From: an uncultured Oxalobacteraceae bacterium
Lineage (GTDB): Bacteria; Pseudomonadota; Gammaproteobacteria; Burkholderiales; Burkholderiaceae
Length of the DNA stretch: 13,977 nucleotides
Reading direction: 5' to 3'
Assembly (NCBI GenBank): GCA_946478765.1
Contig: CAMLDH010000074.1
Span: 1 to 13,977 of the forward strand
The notes below the pieces were generated by a model. It made no database searches. It saw only the letters and a list, made by a program, of their open reading frames with translations, and was not told the DNA's origin. A program made the position numbers and the translations under genes. Positions 6,723 through 13,885 of the stretch are shown here, in pieces (the stretch's first letter is position 1; each line of letters opens with the position of its first letter).

Positions 6723-6805
6723 GTAGGATGGGTAGAGTGAAACGAAACCCGTCAATGCTCTGATTGCCGCCATTGATGGGTTTCGCTGCGCTCTACCCAT
6801 CCTAC
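6723..6805. repeat. Long palindromic intergenic repeat (REP/MITE-like, GTAGGATGGGT family)
   Basis: Two 34-base arms, 6723-6756 and 6772-6805, are inverted copies with 30 of 34 positions paired; the outer 15 bases (GTAGGATGGGTAGAG and its complement) are perfect. The centre is about 15 bases. It fills the gap between the convergent ends of dctR and queG and can fold as one long cruciform. Elements built on GTAGG(A/G)TGGGT ... GAAACCCA(T/C)C are scattered in many proteobacterial genomes, which is established in general; whether this genome carries more copies cannot be seen here. It has no coding capacity and no evident target-site duplication. It may act as a bidirectional terminator. Confidence 0.8.
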
Positions 6806-6861
6806 GATCCTTTCATTGAAAATTGAAGCGTGCCGGACTACCAGTTTTTCATTCCGGGTAT

Positions 6862-7950
6862 TTACCGCGCCTGATCGAGCGCCCATGCCACATGTTCGCG
6901 CACCAGTTCTGACGGATGATCGGCCCGCGCCTGCAATGCGGCGACAATCTCCGCTGCCGATACGCCGCCGCGCAACGCATTGCCCAGCCCCACCGCCATA
7001 TTGCGCAGCCAGCGCGCATGGCCGATGCGCCGCATCGCGCTGCCTTCGGTCTTGCGGCTGAACTCTTCTTCGCTCCATGCAAACAGGTCCAGCAGCGTAG
7101 CCCGATCGAGCCCATGCCGCACATCGAAATCCGCCAGCGTCGCACGCTGCGCGAATTTATTCCACGGACACGCCAGTTGGCAATCGTCGCACCCCACCAC
7201 GCGGTTGCCGATCAAGGGCCGCAGTTCGACCGGAATACTGCCCTTCAATTCCAGCGTCAGATACGAAATGCAGCGGCGCGCGTCCAGCCGGTAAGGGCCG
7301 ACGATCGCCTGGGTCGGACACACATCGATACAGGCGCGGCACTGGCCGCAATGCGGCGCAATCGGCGCCTCGGGCGGCAGCGGCAAATCGGTATAAATCT
7401 CGCCGAGAAAAAACATCGAGCCGGCGTCGCGATTGAGCAGCAAGGTGTGCTTGCCGCGCCAGCCCAGGCCGGCCTGGGCCGCGAGCGCCACTTCCATCAC
7501 CGGCGCCGAATCGGTAAACACCCGGTAACCGAATTCGCCCACTTCGCCCTTGATGCGGTCCGCCAACTGTTGCAAGCGCGTGCGCAATACCTTGTGGTAA
7601 TCCCGGCCGCGCGCATAGAGCGACACCGCCGCCGCCCCCGGATCGCGGCTGCGCGCCTCCTCCCGCGCACGCCAGTCCTCGCCCGCGCCCTGCGGCAGAT
7701 AATCCATGCGCGCGATGATGACGCGGACCGTACCGGGCACCAGTTCCGCCGGACGCGCGCGCTTCATCCCGTGCGCTGCCATATAATCCATCTCACCGTG
7801 CATGCCGGCGGCCAGCCATGCCTGCAAGCCCGCTTCGGCATGCGCCAGATCGATATCGGCAACGCGAATGTCGGCAAAGCCCAGTTCGCGGCCCCATGCC
7901 TTGATGGCGAGCATGAGAGCAGCAAGGTCGATGATTGATTTATCTTGCAC
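6862..7950 (-). CDS. queG: Epoxyqueuosine reductase QueG
   Basis: Catalyses the last step of queuosine synthesis in tRNA, reducing epoxyqueuosine to queuosine with a cobalamin cofactor and two [4Fe-4S] clusters in the cytoplasm. The 362-residue protein has family-typical length. The N-terminal half contains FTDSAPVMEVALAAQAGLGWRGKHTLLL, where Asp147 corresponds to the proposed catalytic acid. Ferredoxin-type cysteines are C201, C204, C207 and C211 (CGQCRACIDVCP) and C254, C257 and C261 (GCDDCQLACPW), with a further Cys at 227. The C-terminal region, from about 280, is helical and HEAT-like. The start is a GTG (7950-7948) without a clear SD; it matches the usual spacing to the KAWGRELGF block. 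An ATG at codon 13 would cut into that region. It is transcribed divergently from tsaE. Confidence 0.96.
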   Translation of the reverse strand: MQDKSIIDLAALMLAIKAWGRELGFADIRVADIDLAHAEAGLQAWLAAGMHGEMDYMAAHGMKRARPAELVPGTVRVIIARMDYLPQGAGEDWRAREEARSRDPGAAAVSLYARGRDYHKVLRTRLQQLADRIKGEVGEFGYRVFTDSAPVMEVALAAQAGLGWRGKHTLLLNRDAGSMFFLGEIYTDLPLPPEAPIAPHCGQCRACIDVCPTQAIVGPYRLDARRCISYLTLELKGSIPVELRPLIGNRVVGCDDCQLACPWNKFAQRATLADFDVRHGLDRATLLDLFAWSEEEFSRKTEGSAMRRIGHARWLRNMAVGLGNALRGGVSAAEIVAALQARADHPSELVREHVAWALDQAR

Positions 7951-7963
7951 AATAACTGTTATT
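7935..7963 (+). promoter_or_regulatory. Candidate promoter and AT-rich palindrome between queG and tsaE
   Basis: The queG GTG and the first possible tsaE start are only 20 bases apart. AATAAC-T-GTTATT (7951-7963) is a perfect odd palindrome between them. On the plus strand TTGATT (7935-7940) and TGTTAT (7957-7962) with a 16-base spacer could be a promoter for tsaE lying partly inside queG. Transcription would start near 7969, giving tsaE a very short leader. Confidence 0.4.
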
Positions 7964-7988
7964 CAACTGAGTGAAACCATTTTATTCG

Positions 7989-8474
7989 ATGCAGCATTTT
8001 AAAGCCCTCCTCCACGATGAAGCCGGCACCGTCGCGCTTGGCGCATCGCTGGCGCGTGCGCTGGCGCCGGGCCTCGCGATTTATCTGCATGGCGACCTCG
8101 GCGCCGGCAAAACCGCCCTGACCCGCGCGCTGCTGCATGCGGCCGGCCACACCGGCCATGTCAAAAGCCCAACCTATACGCTGGCCGAACCGTACACCGT
8201 TGTCATCGCAGGACGCCCGACCGAGGTGATTCATTTTGACCTGTATCGCATGGCCAGCCCGGAAGAATTCCTGGACGCCGGATTTCGCGAACACTTCAAT
8301 GAACATAATATCTGCATCGTCGAGTGGCCGGAAAAGGCCGAAGCGGTGTTGCCGCCGCCCGACATCAACCTGTATTTGACCGTTGCCGGATCAGGGCGTG
8401 ATGTAGAATTGCAAGCATTGTCCGACCAGGGTTTTCAATGCCTCGACCGACTGAAGTTCGCACCCAACCTTTGA
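7989..8474 (+). CDS. tsaE: tRNA threonylcarbamoyladenosine biosynthesis ATPase TsaE
   Basis: An ATPase that works with TsaB and TsaD to transfer the threonylcarbamoyl group onto A37 of ANN-reading tRNAs (t6A). From the ATG at 7989 it has 161 residues, the usual size. The Walker A motif GDLGAGKT is at 35-42, followed by HVKSPTYTLAEPY, the family's switch region, then VIHFDLYRM and FREHFNEHNICIVEWPEKA, where the Trp-Pro-Glu block is characteristic. An in-frame GTG at 7971 could add six residues. Neither start has a good SD; I chose the ATG because it leaves about eight residues before the DEAG block, as in relatives. The end overlaps amiC by 37 bases, suggesting coupled expression. Confidence 0.95.
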   Translation: MQHFKALLHDEAGTVALGASLARALAPGLAIYLHGDLGAGKTALTRALLHAAGHTGHVKSPTYTLAEPYTVVIAGRPTEVIHFDLYRMASPEEFLDAGFREHFNEHNICIVEWPEKAEAVLPPPDINLYLTVAGSGRDVELQALSDQGFQCLDRLKFAPNL

Positions 8475-9769
8475 ACTCCCAAACCCGCCGCACTGTCCTC
8501 AAAGCCGGCGGTACGCTGCTTCTATCCGTATTTTCTCCATTGACTGCGCACGCTGCGCAGATCATGGGAGTGCGCGTATGGCCGGCGGAAGACTATACCC
8601 GCGTCACGCTGGAAAACGACAGCAATCTGAAGGCGACGCATTTCATCGTCAAGGATCCGGAACGCCTGGTGGTCGATATCGAAGGCCTGGAACTGAATCC
8701 GACCCTGAAAGAGCTGGTCGCCAAAATCCAGCCGAACGATCCGTATATCAAGCAGGTGCGGGTCGGCCAGAACCGCCCGAACGTGGTGCGCCTGGTGTTC
8801 GATCTGAAAGAAGAAATCAATCCGCAGGTGTTTACGCTGGCGCCGGTTGGCAGCTATCAACACCGGCTGGTATTCGATCTGTACCCGACCAAGGCGCCCG
8901 ATCCGATCGCGGCGCTGATTGCCAAAGGCGAATGGCCGGCCGACAAGCCGGCCGACCTCAAGCCGCCGGTCGCGGAAGCCAAACCGGAACATGCGATAAA
9001 GCAAGCGGATACCCCAACCGCCAAGGCCGATGTCAAGGAAGACAAGGCGCCGCAGCTCACGCGCATGATCACCATCGCAATCGATCCCGGCCATGGCGGG
9101 GAAGATCCGGGTGCAGTCGGGCGCGGCGGCAGCCGCGAAAAAGACGTCGTGCTGTCGATTGCCAAGCGCCTCAAAGCCAGGATCGAAGAGCAGCCCAACA
9201 TGCGGGTCATGCTGACGCGCGACGCCGACTATTTCGTGCCGCTGCATGTGCGCGTGCAAAAGGCGCGCAAGGTGCAGGCCGACCTGTTCATGTCGATCCA
9301 TGCCGATGCGTTCGTGGAATCGACCGCGCGCGGCTCGTCGGTCTTTGCGCTATCCGAAAAAGGCGCGTCGTCGACCGCCGCGCGCTGGCTGGCCAACAAG
9401 GAAAATGCGGCCGACCTGATCGGCGGCGTCAACATCAAGACCCACGACCGCCAGCTCGCCAGCGTGCTGCTCGACCTGTCCACGACCGCACAAATCAACG
9501 ACAGCATCAAGCTGGCCAAAGCGGTGCTGGGCGAGATCGGCGGCATCAACCGGCTGCACAAGGGCGCGGTGGAACAAGCGGGATTCGCGGTGCTGAAAGC
9601 ACCCGACATCCCGAGCATCCTGATTGAAACCGCATTCATCTCGAATCCGGAAGAAGAAGCGAAGCTGACCGACGACGCGTACCAGGATCAGATGGCCGAG
9701 GCGGTATTGAAAGGGATCAAACGCTACTTCGCGAAGAATCCGCCATTGGCGAAAAGCAGGATGACGTAA
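8438..9769 (+). CDS. amiC: N-acetylmuramoyl-L-alanine amidase AmiC, AMIN plus Amidase_3
   Basis: A zinc hydrolase that cuts the amide bond between MurNAc and L-Ala in septal peptidoglycan, helping daughter cells separate. The 443-residue protein has a twin-arginine signal, SQTRRTVLKAGG (Arg17-Arg18), with a hydrophobic stretch and probable cleavage at AHA-A near residue 39, so it should reach the periplasm folded through Tat, like E. coli AmiA/AmiC. An AMIN domain for septal targeting spans about 41-145; a charged, Ala/Pro/Lys-rich linker runs to about 205. The Amidase_3 domain has zinc ligands His219 (DPGHGG), Glu234 (SREKD) and His288 (SIHADA), and catalytic Glu397 (LIETAFISNP). AGGG lies before the ATG inside tsaE. 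The common neighbour mutL does not follow here. Confidence 0.95.
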   Translation: MPRPTEVRTQPLNSQTRRTVLKAGGTLLLSVFSPLTAHAAQIMGVRVWPAEDYTRVTLENDSNLKATHFIVKDPERLVVDIEGLELNPTLKELVAKIQPNDPYIKQVRVGQNRPNVVRLVFDLKEEINPQVFTLAPVGSYQHRLVFDLYPTKAPDPIAALIAKGEWPADKPADLKPPVAEAKPEHAIKQADTPTAKADVKEDKAPQLTRMITIAIDPGHGGEDPGAVGRGGSREKDVVLSIAKRLKARIEEQPNMRVMLTRDADYFVPLHVRVQKARKVQADLFMSIHADAFVESTARGSSVFALSEKGASSTAARWLANKENAADLIGGVNIKTHDRQLASVLLDLSTTAQINDSIKLAKAVLGEIGGINRLHKGAVEQAGFAVLKAPDIPSILIETAFISNPEEEAKLTDDAYQDQMAEAVLKGIKRYFAKNPPLAKSRMT

Positions 9770-9838
9770 CAAAGACCGTGGCCGAAGCATCAGTGCAGCG
9801 TGCGCACGGTGCATGCCAAGGCCGCACGCGCGAACGAC

Positions 9839-9867
9839 TTGACTCAAAGCGAATCCGGACGAATCTT
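9839..9867 (+). promoter_or_regulatory. Weak candidate promoter before the small ORF / outer-membrane gene
   Basis: TTGACT (9839-9844) is five of six to the -35 consensus, and AATCTT (9862-9867), 17 bases on, is a poor -10. A 7-bp inverted repeat, CGAATCC (9850-9856) with GGATTCG (9874-9880), overlaps it and could be an operator or leader hairpin. The poor -10 keeps confidence low. Confidence 0.22.
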
Positions 9868-9914
9868 AAACCTGGATTCGGCAGTTGACCGCTTACTTTT
9901 GTCTGGAGAGCCGC

Positions 9915-10052
9915 ATGAACATTGACTTTCTTTCGCTCGATAGCGTTCACCAATTGGGTGAGAGCGCTACAGGCGCGATTGCCCACTTTTCCGGCCCTCT
10001 GGCGTCGTTGCTTCTCCTAGTGGAATGCAGTCCGCGTCGTCGTCGCGCCTAG
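9915..10052 (+). CDS. Possible small protein or leader peptide, 45 residues
   Basis: I do not recognise this frame. It begins at an ATG with a strong GGAGAG SD four bases upstream, better than most starts in the window, and ends at TAG (10050-10052). The first 24 residues are mixed polar, then comes a short hydrophobic run, LASLLLLV (29-36), and the end is PRRRRA. The last third of the frame overlaps the left arm and loop of the inverted repeat at 9987-10068, and the TAG overlaps the first base of the right arm. That arrangement suits a translated leader whose ribosome opens a hairpin upstream of the gene at 10120, but also a chance ORF with a good SD. Third-position GC bias is modest. No homology search was possible. 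Confidence 0.35.
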   Translation: MNIDFLSLDSVHQLGESATGAIAHFSGPLASLLLLVECSPRRRRA

Positions 10053-10068
10053 CCAGAGAGCCGGAAAA
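9987..10068 (+). repeat. 17-bp inverted repeat in the leader of the outer-membrane gene
   Basis: Arm 9987-10003 (TTTTCCGGCCCTCTGGC) and arm 10052-10068 (GCCAGAGAGCCGGAAAA) are complementary at 16 of 17 positions, with a 48-base loop. The right arm ends 51 bases before the ATG at 10120. No T-run follows, so it is not a simple terminator. It could be an RNA leader fold or the ends of a degenerate small palindromic element. Confidence 0.7.
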
Positions 10069-10119
10069 ATGCACACTCGCACCTGTCCAACTGCCGAATC
10101 CAGGTTAAAGGAAATCCCC

Positions 10120-10887
10120 ATGCGCCCAACCAAACTCCTCATCCCCTTGCTGCTCGGCACACTTGGCCTGACCGCATCCGCGGAAGACGACGACGCGATC
10201 ACGCCGTACCGGCCGTCGGTTTCCAACTCGGCGCAATTGCCGGTCGCAGGACAACTGGAGCTGGAACTCGGCGGCATAAGCGCCAAAGCGGGGAGCGCCC
10301 GGCGCAACAGCCTGCCCTATCTTTTCAAGCTCGCCTTCAACCAGCAATGGGGGGTATTGGCGGGCGGCGAAGCCTACGTATCGGACCGGGATGCATTCGG
10401 CAAGGTCGCGCATGGCATCGGCGACACGTCCATCGTGCTGAAACGCGCCTTCCTGATCGACGACGCCACCGCATACGGGCTCGAATTCGGCGCCAAGCTG
10501 GCTACGGCAAAAGAGGCCATCGGCAGCGGCAAGGCGGATTACACATTGAATGGCATCTACAGCAAAGACATCAATGACAAAGTGCATATGGATGCCAATC
10601 TCAACTTCACCCGGCTGGGGGCAATCGATATGGGCGCCGGGCGCACCCAGACCGGTTTGTCCGCGTCCTTTTCCATTCCAGTCGCGAACCGGTGGAACGC
10701 GACTGCCGAACTGTCGGGCGTACGCCGCAGCGGCACGCCCGATGCCGCGCAGTTTCTGGCGGCAATGACCTATAACCCGAGCAAACGGCTGGCGATTGAT
10801 TTCGGCATGGTAAAAGGTTTGACCAATGCCACGCCTGACTGGTCGTTTTTTACCGGCGTCGTACTGCCAATCACAAAATTGTGGTGA
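10120..10887 (+). CDS. Outer-membrane beta-barrel-like protein, possible Phenol_MetA_deg-family transporter
   Basis: Probably an exported outer-membrane protein of unknown substrate. The 255-residue product starts with a clean signal peptide, MRPTKLLIPLLLGTLGLTASA, cleaved near residue 21. It continues ITPYRPSVSNSAQLPVAGQLELELGG, then alternating amphipathic strands with turns rich in Gly, Asn and Asp, for example GVLAGGEAYV, HGIGDTSIVLKRAFL and GLEFGAKLAT. It ends in an aromatic residue after a final strand (WSFFTGVVLPITKLW), as barrel proteins often do. The PxxxxSAxLPxGxLELELG opening and GIGDTxxxLKR motif resemble the family often annotated as the MetA pathway of phenol degradation; that name is not evidence of function. 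The ATG at 10120 has an AAGGA SD; an upstream in-frame ATG (10069) lacks one and would bury the signal peptide. It stands alone after the small ORF. Confidence 0.7.
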   Translation: MRPTKLLIPLLLGTLGLTASAEDDDAITPYRPSVSNSAQLPVAGQLELELGGISAKAGSARRNSLPYLFKLAFNQQWGVLAGGEAYVSDRDAFGKVAHGIGDTSIVLKRAFLIDDATAYGLEFGAKLATAKEAIGSGKADYTLNGIYSKDINDKVHMDANLNFTRLGAIDMGAGRTQTGLSASFSIPVANRWNATAELSGVRRSGTPDAAQFLAAMTYNPSKRLAIDFGMVKGLTNATPDWSFFTGVVLPITKLW

Positions 10888-11189
10888 CATATTGCATTGC
10901 ACCGGTTTTGATTGCAATCCGCTCTGGCCGCTGTCGCATAAGCGCTTTTCCCATAAGTATGGGAGCTACCTGCGGCCGCCTGCATTTCCACATCGCATTA
11001 TTGTTTAGACTCTGCTACTCTTTTATTGCGAACCGGAAATTCTCCCTTTCCGGCTTATAGTGGCCATCGTGGTATCGATCAATTTCTGCACAGCCTGAGT
11101 TGCGCCAATCAACGCGGCAACCGGACCTTCCTGCAAAAATTCGACATGCCTTACAGATAGCATTGACTTTTTTTGACAAGGAAAAAACC
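10888..11189. other. Intergenic region before cheW with two small hairpins
   Basis: These 302 bases hold no recognisable gene. CCCATA-AG-TATGGG (10950-10963) is a small inverted repeat. CCGGAAA (11033-11039) and TTTCCGG (11047-11053) form a 7-bp stem with a seven-base loop. Neither is followed by a T-run. I looked for a sigma-28 flagellar promoter (TAAA-N15-GCCGATAA) ahead of cheW and found none. An AAGGA SD at about 11179-11183 serves cheW. Confidence 0.5.
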
Positions 11190-11702
11190 ATGACGCAAGC
11201 GACCTCAAGCAGTGCTCAGGCATCTGGAGCGCCATCCGACCGCGATCTGGGCGGCAATGAATATCTCGCCTTCACCCTCGGCAAGGAAGAATACGGCATC
11301 GACATCCTGAAGGTGCAGGAGTTGCGCGGCTACGAAGCCGTCACGCGCATCGCCAACTCTCCCGACTTCATCAAAGGCGTGGTCAATCTGCGCGGCATCA
11401 TCGTGCCGATCGTCGACATGCGCATCAAGTTCAATCTGGGCGAACCGACCTATGACCAATTCACGGTGGTGATCATCCTCAACATCGCCGGACGCGTGAT
11501 GGGCATGGTAGTCGATAGCGTGTCGGACGTGATTGCGCTGTCGGCGGACCAGGTAAAACCGGCGCCGGAAATGGGCACCGCATTGCAGACCGATTACCTG
11601 ATCGGCCTAGGCACCATCGATGAGCGCATGCTGATCCTGGTCGATATCGACAAGTTGATGTCCAGTGCCGAGATGGGATTGATCGAGAAAATTGCAGCCT
11701 GA
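11190..11702 (+). CDS. cheW: Chemotaxis coupling protein CheW
   Basis: A cytoplasmic scaffold that links chemoreceptors to the CheA kinase. The 170-residue protein has a short Ser/Ala-rich N-terminus followed by the CheW fold: [54 protein letters not shown] (the NLRG loop that contacts receptors and CheA P5), [25 protein letters not shown] and [22 protein letters not shown]. These cover both SH3-like subdomains, so the gene is complete. The frame extends upstream, but the ATG at 11190 carries an AAGGA SD and gives normal family length. It is followed, after a 407-base repeat-rich gap, by the MCP in the same direction. No cheA, cheY or cheR is in the window, so the pair is either a satellite of the main che cluster or its edge. 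Confidence 0.96.
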   Translation: MTQATSSSAQASGAPSDRDLGGNEYLAFTLGKEEYGIDILKVQELRGYEAVTRIANSPDFIKGVVNLRGIIVPIVDMRIKFNLGEPTYDQFTVVIILNIAGRVMGMVVDSVSDVIALSADQVKPAPEMGTALQTDYLIGLGTIDERMLILVDIDKLMSSAEMGLIEKIAA

Positions 11703-12109
11703 TCGGCACAAACGCCATCCCGCCAAGAACCTACCCCGGTAGGCCAAATCGTCGTGGCGGGGCACTTGCCGCGCAGCCCTGCATTGCAGTTTCTCGCCCT
11801 AGCCCGCCATGACTCGTCACTCCTCTTCCAGGACGCATCCTCGCTTGCCAGCGGGGATCGTTACGCAGGCGCGGGACAAGGCCCCCGTTCGCCGGCGGGT
11901 CGCATGCGATCATTCGCAGGCAGACAGAAGGAGCATCGCCTTGCAGGGCGATGCCGTTACGCAGGCGTGGAGCAGTGCTCCACGAAACCCCTGCTTCACC
12001 ATGTTGCCTGAAGCCCCTGCCCCCCCCTGCTTCAACCTTGCCTGCATGGATATCACCTCTGCCGCCACTACCGCACCCTACTGAGATAGGCTCTAAGGAA
12101 AACAATACT
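11703..12109. repeat. Repeat-rich non-coding gap between cheW and the MCP gene
   Basis: No gene is supported in these 407 bases. The 12-mer GTTACGCAGGCG occurs twice, at 11860-11871 and 11956-11967, 96 bases apart, and both are followed by a GC-rich similar tail ending in C-runs. Between and after them are strong palindromes: TCGCATGCGA (about 11910-11919), GCATCGCC/GGCGATGC (11933-11940 with 11947-11954) and the perfect odd palindrome CGTGGAGCA-G-TGCTCCACG (11966-11984). The composition suggests two copies of a short dispersed extragenic element. The last 50 bases lead into the MCP start with an AAGGA SD at about 12094-12098. Confidence 0.55.
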
Positions 12110-13822
12110 ATGAACTTTGGAAATTTCAAGATCAGCGTCCGTTTGAGTACCGGCTTCGGCATCCTGATGGCGCTGATGCTGGTGACGACGATAGTCAGCA
12201 TTGCCCGCTTTTCCTCCATCGGCAGCGCCAACGATAAATTCATCATGCAGGACTGGGCCGCCGCCGAAGCAGCGCACGCTATCGATTCCGCGGCACGCGA
12301 AAATGCGAGAAGAACGCTGGCATTGTTTATCCTGCCCGACCAGGCGGCACGCGCCAAAAGTTATGAACGCATCGACCTCAACAAAAAAGCGATCGACACG
12401 GCGCTGGATAATTTAGGCAAGCTTGCCGACACGGCGGACGACAAGGCATTGCTGACAAAGCTGCAGGCAGCACGTGCGGCCTATTTGGCTTCGTTCCTCA
12501 AGGTCGCCGATCTGCTGGAAGCAGACAAGCGCGACGACGCGACCAAGATGATGAATGTCGAAACGTTTCCGGCGCTAGACGCGTTGATCGACACCATCAA
12601 GACGCTGGTCGAAACCCAGAAAAAAGGAGTGGAAGCCGGCGGCGCAAATGTCAAGCACGACATCGAATCATCACGCACCCTCACCATTGCGCTGGGCCTG
12701 GTCGCACTACTGGCCAGCATCAGCCTCGCGTTGTGGATCACACGCTCCATTACCGGTCCGTTGAATGAAGCTGTGGAGATTACCAGGCATGTGGCCGGCG
12801 GCGACCTCACGGTCCGCATCGATGTGACGACCAAGGATGAAACCGGCCAACTGCTGCAGGCATTGAAGGACATGAATGCAAGCCTGGCCAGGACAGTGGG
12901 CGAAGTACGTATCGGCACCGAAACGATTTCGACCGCTTCCGGTGAAATCGCGTCCGGCAATGCCGACCTGTCCTCGCGCACCGAAGCGCAAGCCAGTTCG
13001 CTGGAAGAGACCGCCTCGTCGATGGAAGAACTGACGTCGACCGTCAAGCAGAATGCCGACAATGCGCGGCAAGCCAATCAACTGGTGCTCTCCGCGTCCG
13101 ATGTCGCATTGAAAGGCGGGCAAGTCGTGGGACAGGTAGTTGATACGATGGGCTCGATCAAGGAGAGCTCGCGCAAGATCGTCGACATCATCGGCGTGAT
13201 CGACGGCATTGCGTTCCAGACCAATATCCTGGCGCTGAACGCGGCGGTCGAAGCGGCGCGCGCCGGCGAACAGGGCCGCGGCTTCGCGGTAGTGGCCACC
13301 GAAGTGCGCAACCTGGCGCAGCGCTCGGCCGGCGCCGCCAAGGAAATCAAATCGCTGATCGGCGACTCGGTCGAGAAAGTTGATGCCGGCGGCAAGCTGG
13401 TCGATGAAGCAGGCGCGACGATGGATGAGATCGTCACCTCGGTCAAGCAGGTTGCCGACATCATGAGCGAAATCACCGCAGCCAGCGACGAGCAAAGTGC
13501 CGGCATCGAGCAAGTCAACCAGGCCATCACGCAGATGGATGAAATGACACAGCAGAATGCGGCGCTGGTGGAACAGGCTGCGGCAGCGGCGCAAAGCATG
13601 CAGGACCAGGCCGGCAGCCTGGCGCAGGCGGTCAGCGTGTTCAAGCTGACGCACAACGCAATGCAAGCCTTGCCGCGCGCGGCGTCAGTGCCTAAAAGCA
13701 CCGCAGTTGCGGCGCGGCCCGCCAAGCAAGCTCGCCCTGCCAAACATCCGGAGGGCAAAACTGCTGCGTTGGCAAAACCGAAAACGGTCACGCACGGCAA
13801 CGAGGATTGGGAAGAGTTTTAG
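12110..13822 (+). CDS. Methyl-accepting chemotaxis protein with four-helix-bundle sensor (Tar/Tsr-like)
   Basis: A transmembrane chemoreceptor that signals through CheW and CheA; the ligand is unknown. The 570-residue protein has transmembrane helix 1 (about 11-34), a periplasmic helical domain of about 155 residues resembling the 4HB_MCP type, transmembrane helix 2 (about 190-210), a HAMP domain (about 211-263) and a long coiled-coil signalling domain. Its tip, with [20 protein letters not shown] and [20 protein letters not shown], nearly matches the enterobacterial 36-heptad receptors. Methylation-helix segments rich in E/Q/A pairs flank it. An Ala/Pro/Lys-rich tail of about 50 residues ends in NEDWEEF, resembling the NWETF-type pentapeptide that tethers CheR/CheB. 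The ATG at 12110 is preferred over the longer open frame because it starts right before helix 1 with AAGGA upstream. A terminator follows. Confidence 0.95.
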   Translation: MNFGNFKISVRLSTGFGILMALMLVTTIVSIARFSSIGSANDKFIMQDWAAAEAAHAIDSAARENARRTLALFILPDQAARAKSYERIDLNKKAIDTALDNLGKLADTADDKALLTKLQAARAAYLASFLKVADLLEADKRDDATKMMNVETFPALDALIDTIKTLVETQKKGVEAGGANVKHDIESSRTLTIALGLVALLASISLALWITRSITGPLNEAVEITRHVAGGDLTVRIDVTTKDETGQLLQALKDMNASLARTVGEVRIGTETISTASGEIASGNADLSSRTEAQASSLEETASSMEELTSTVKQNADNARQANQLVLSASDVALKGGQVVGQVVDTMGSIKESSRKIVDIIGVIDGIAFQTNILALNAAVEAARAGEQGRGFAVVATEVRNLAQRSAGAAKEIKSLIGDSVEKVDAGGKLVDEAGATMDEIVTSVKQVADIMSEITAASDEQSAGIEQVNQAITQMDEMTQQNAALVEQAAAAAQSMQDQAGSLAQAVSVFKLTHNAMQALPRAASVPKSTAVAARPAKQARPAKHPEGKTAALAKPKTVTHGNEDWEEF

Positions 13823-13854
13823 CGCGCGCGCCGCATTGCAAGAGGAGCAGCATG

Positions 13855-13885
13855 GGGGATGCGATGTACGCGCATCCCCTTTTTT
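13855..13885 (+). terminator. Rho-independent terminator after the MCP gene
   Basis: GGGGATGCG (13855-13863) and CGCATCCCC (13871-13879) form a perfect 9-bp GC-rich stem with a seven-base loop, followed by six T (13880-13885). It lies 33 bases past the MCP stop. The remaining 92 bases to the window end show no gene. Confidence 0.92.

Noticed and set aside
6916..7938. 340-codon plus-strand frame opposite queG
   Set aside because: An artefact of GC-rich codon bias; the minus strand has the complete set of iron-sulphur cysteines.
8578..9627. 349-codon plus-strand frame inside amiC
   Set aside because: Out-of-frame shadow rich in Arg/Gly/Gln; the amiC frame has all zinc ligands.
10950..10963. 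Terminator after the outer-membrane gene
   Set aside because: The stem has only six pairs with a two-base loop and no T-run follows in either direction.
11033..11053. Terminator or riboswitch ahead of cheW
   Set aside because: A single 7-bp stem-loop with no T-run and no recognisable aptamer.
11731..12357. 208-codon minus-strand frame over the cheW-mcp gap
   Set aside because: It extends into the MCP coding region on the opposite strand and its unique part is the repeat-rich gap; no SD and no family motif.
12707..13666. 319-codon minus-strand frame inside the MCP gene
   Set aside because: His/Arg/Leu-rich antisense shadow of the signalling domain.
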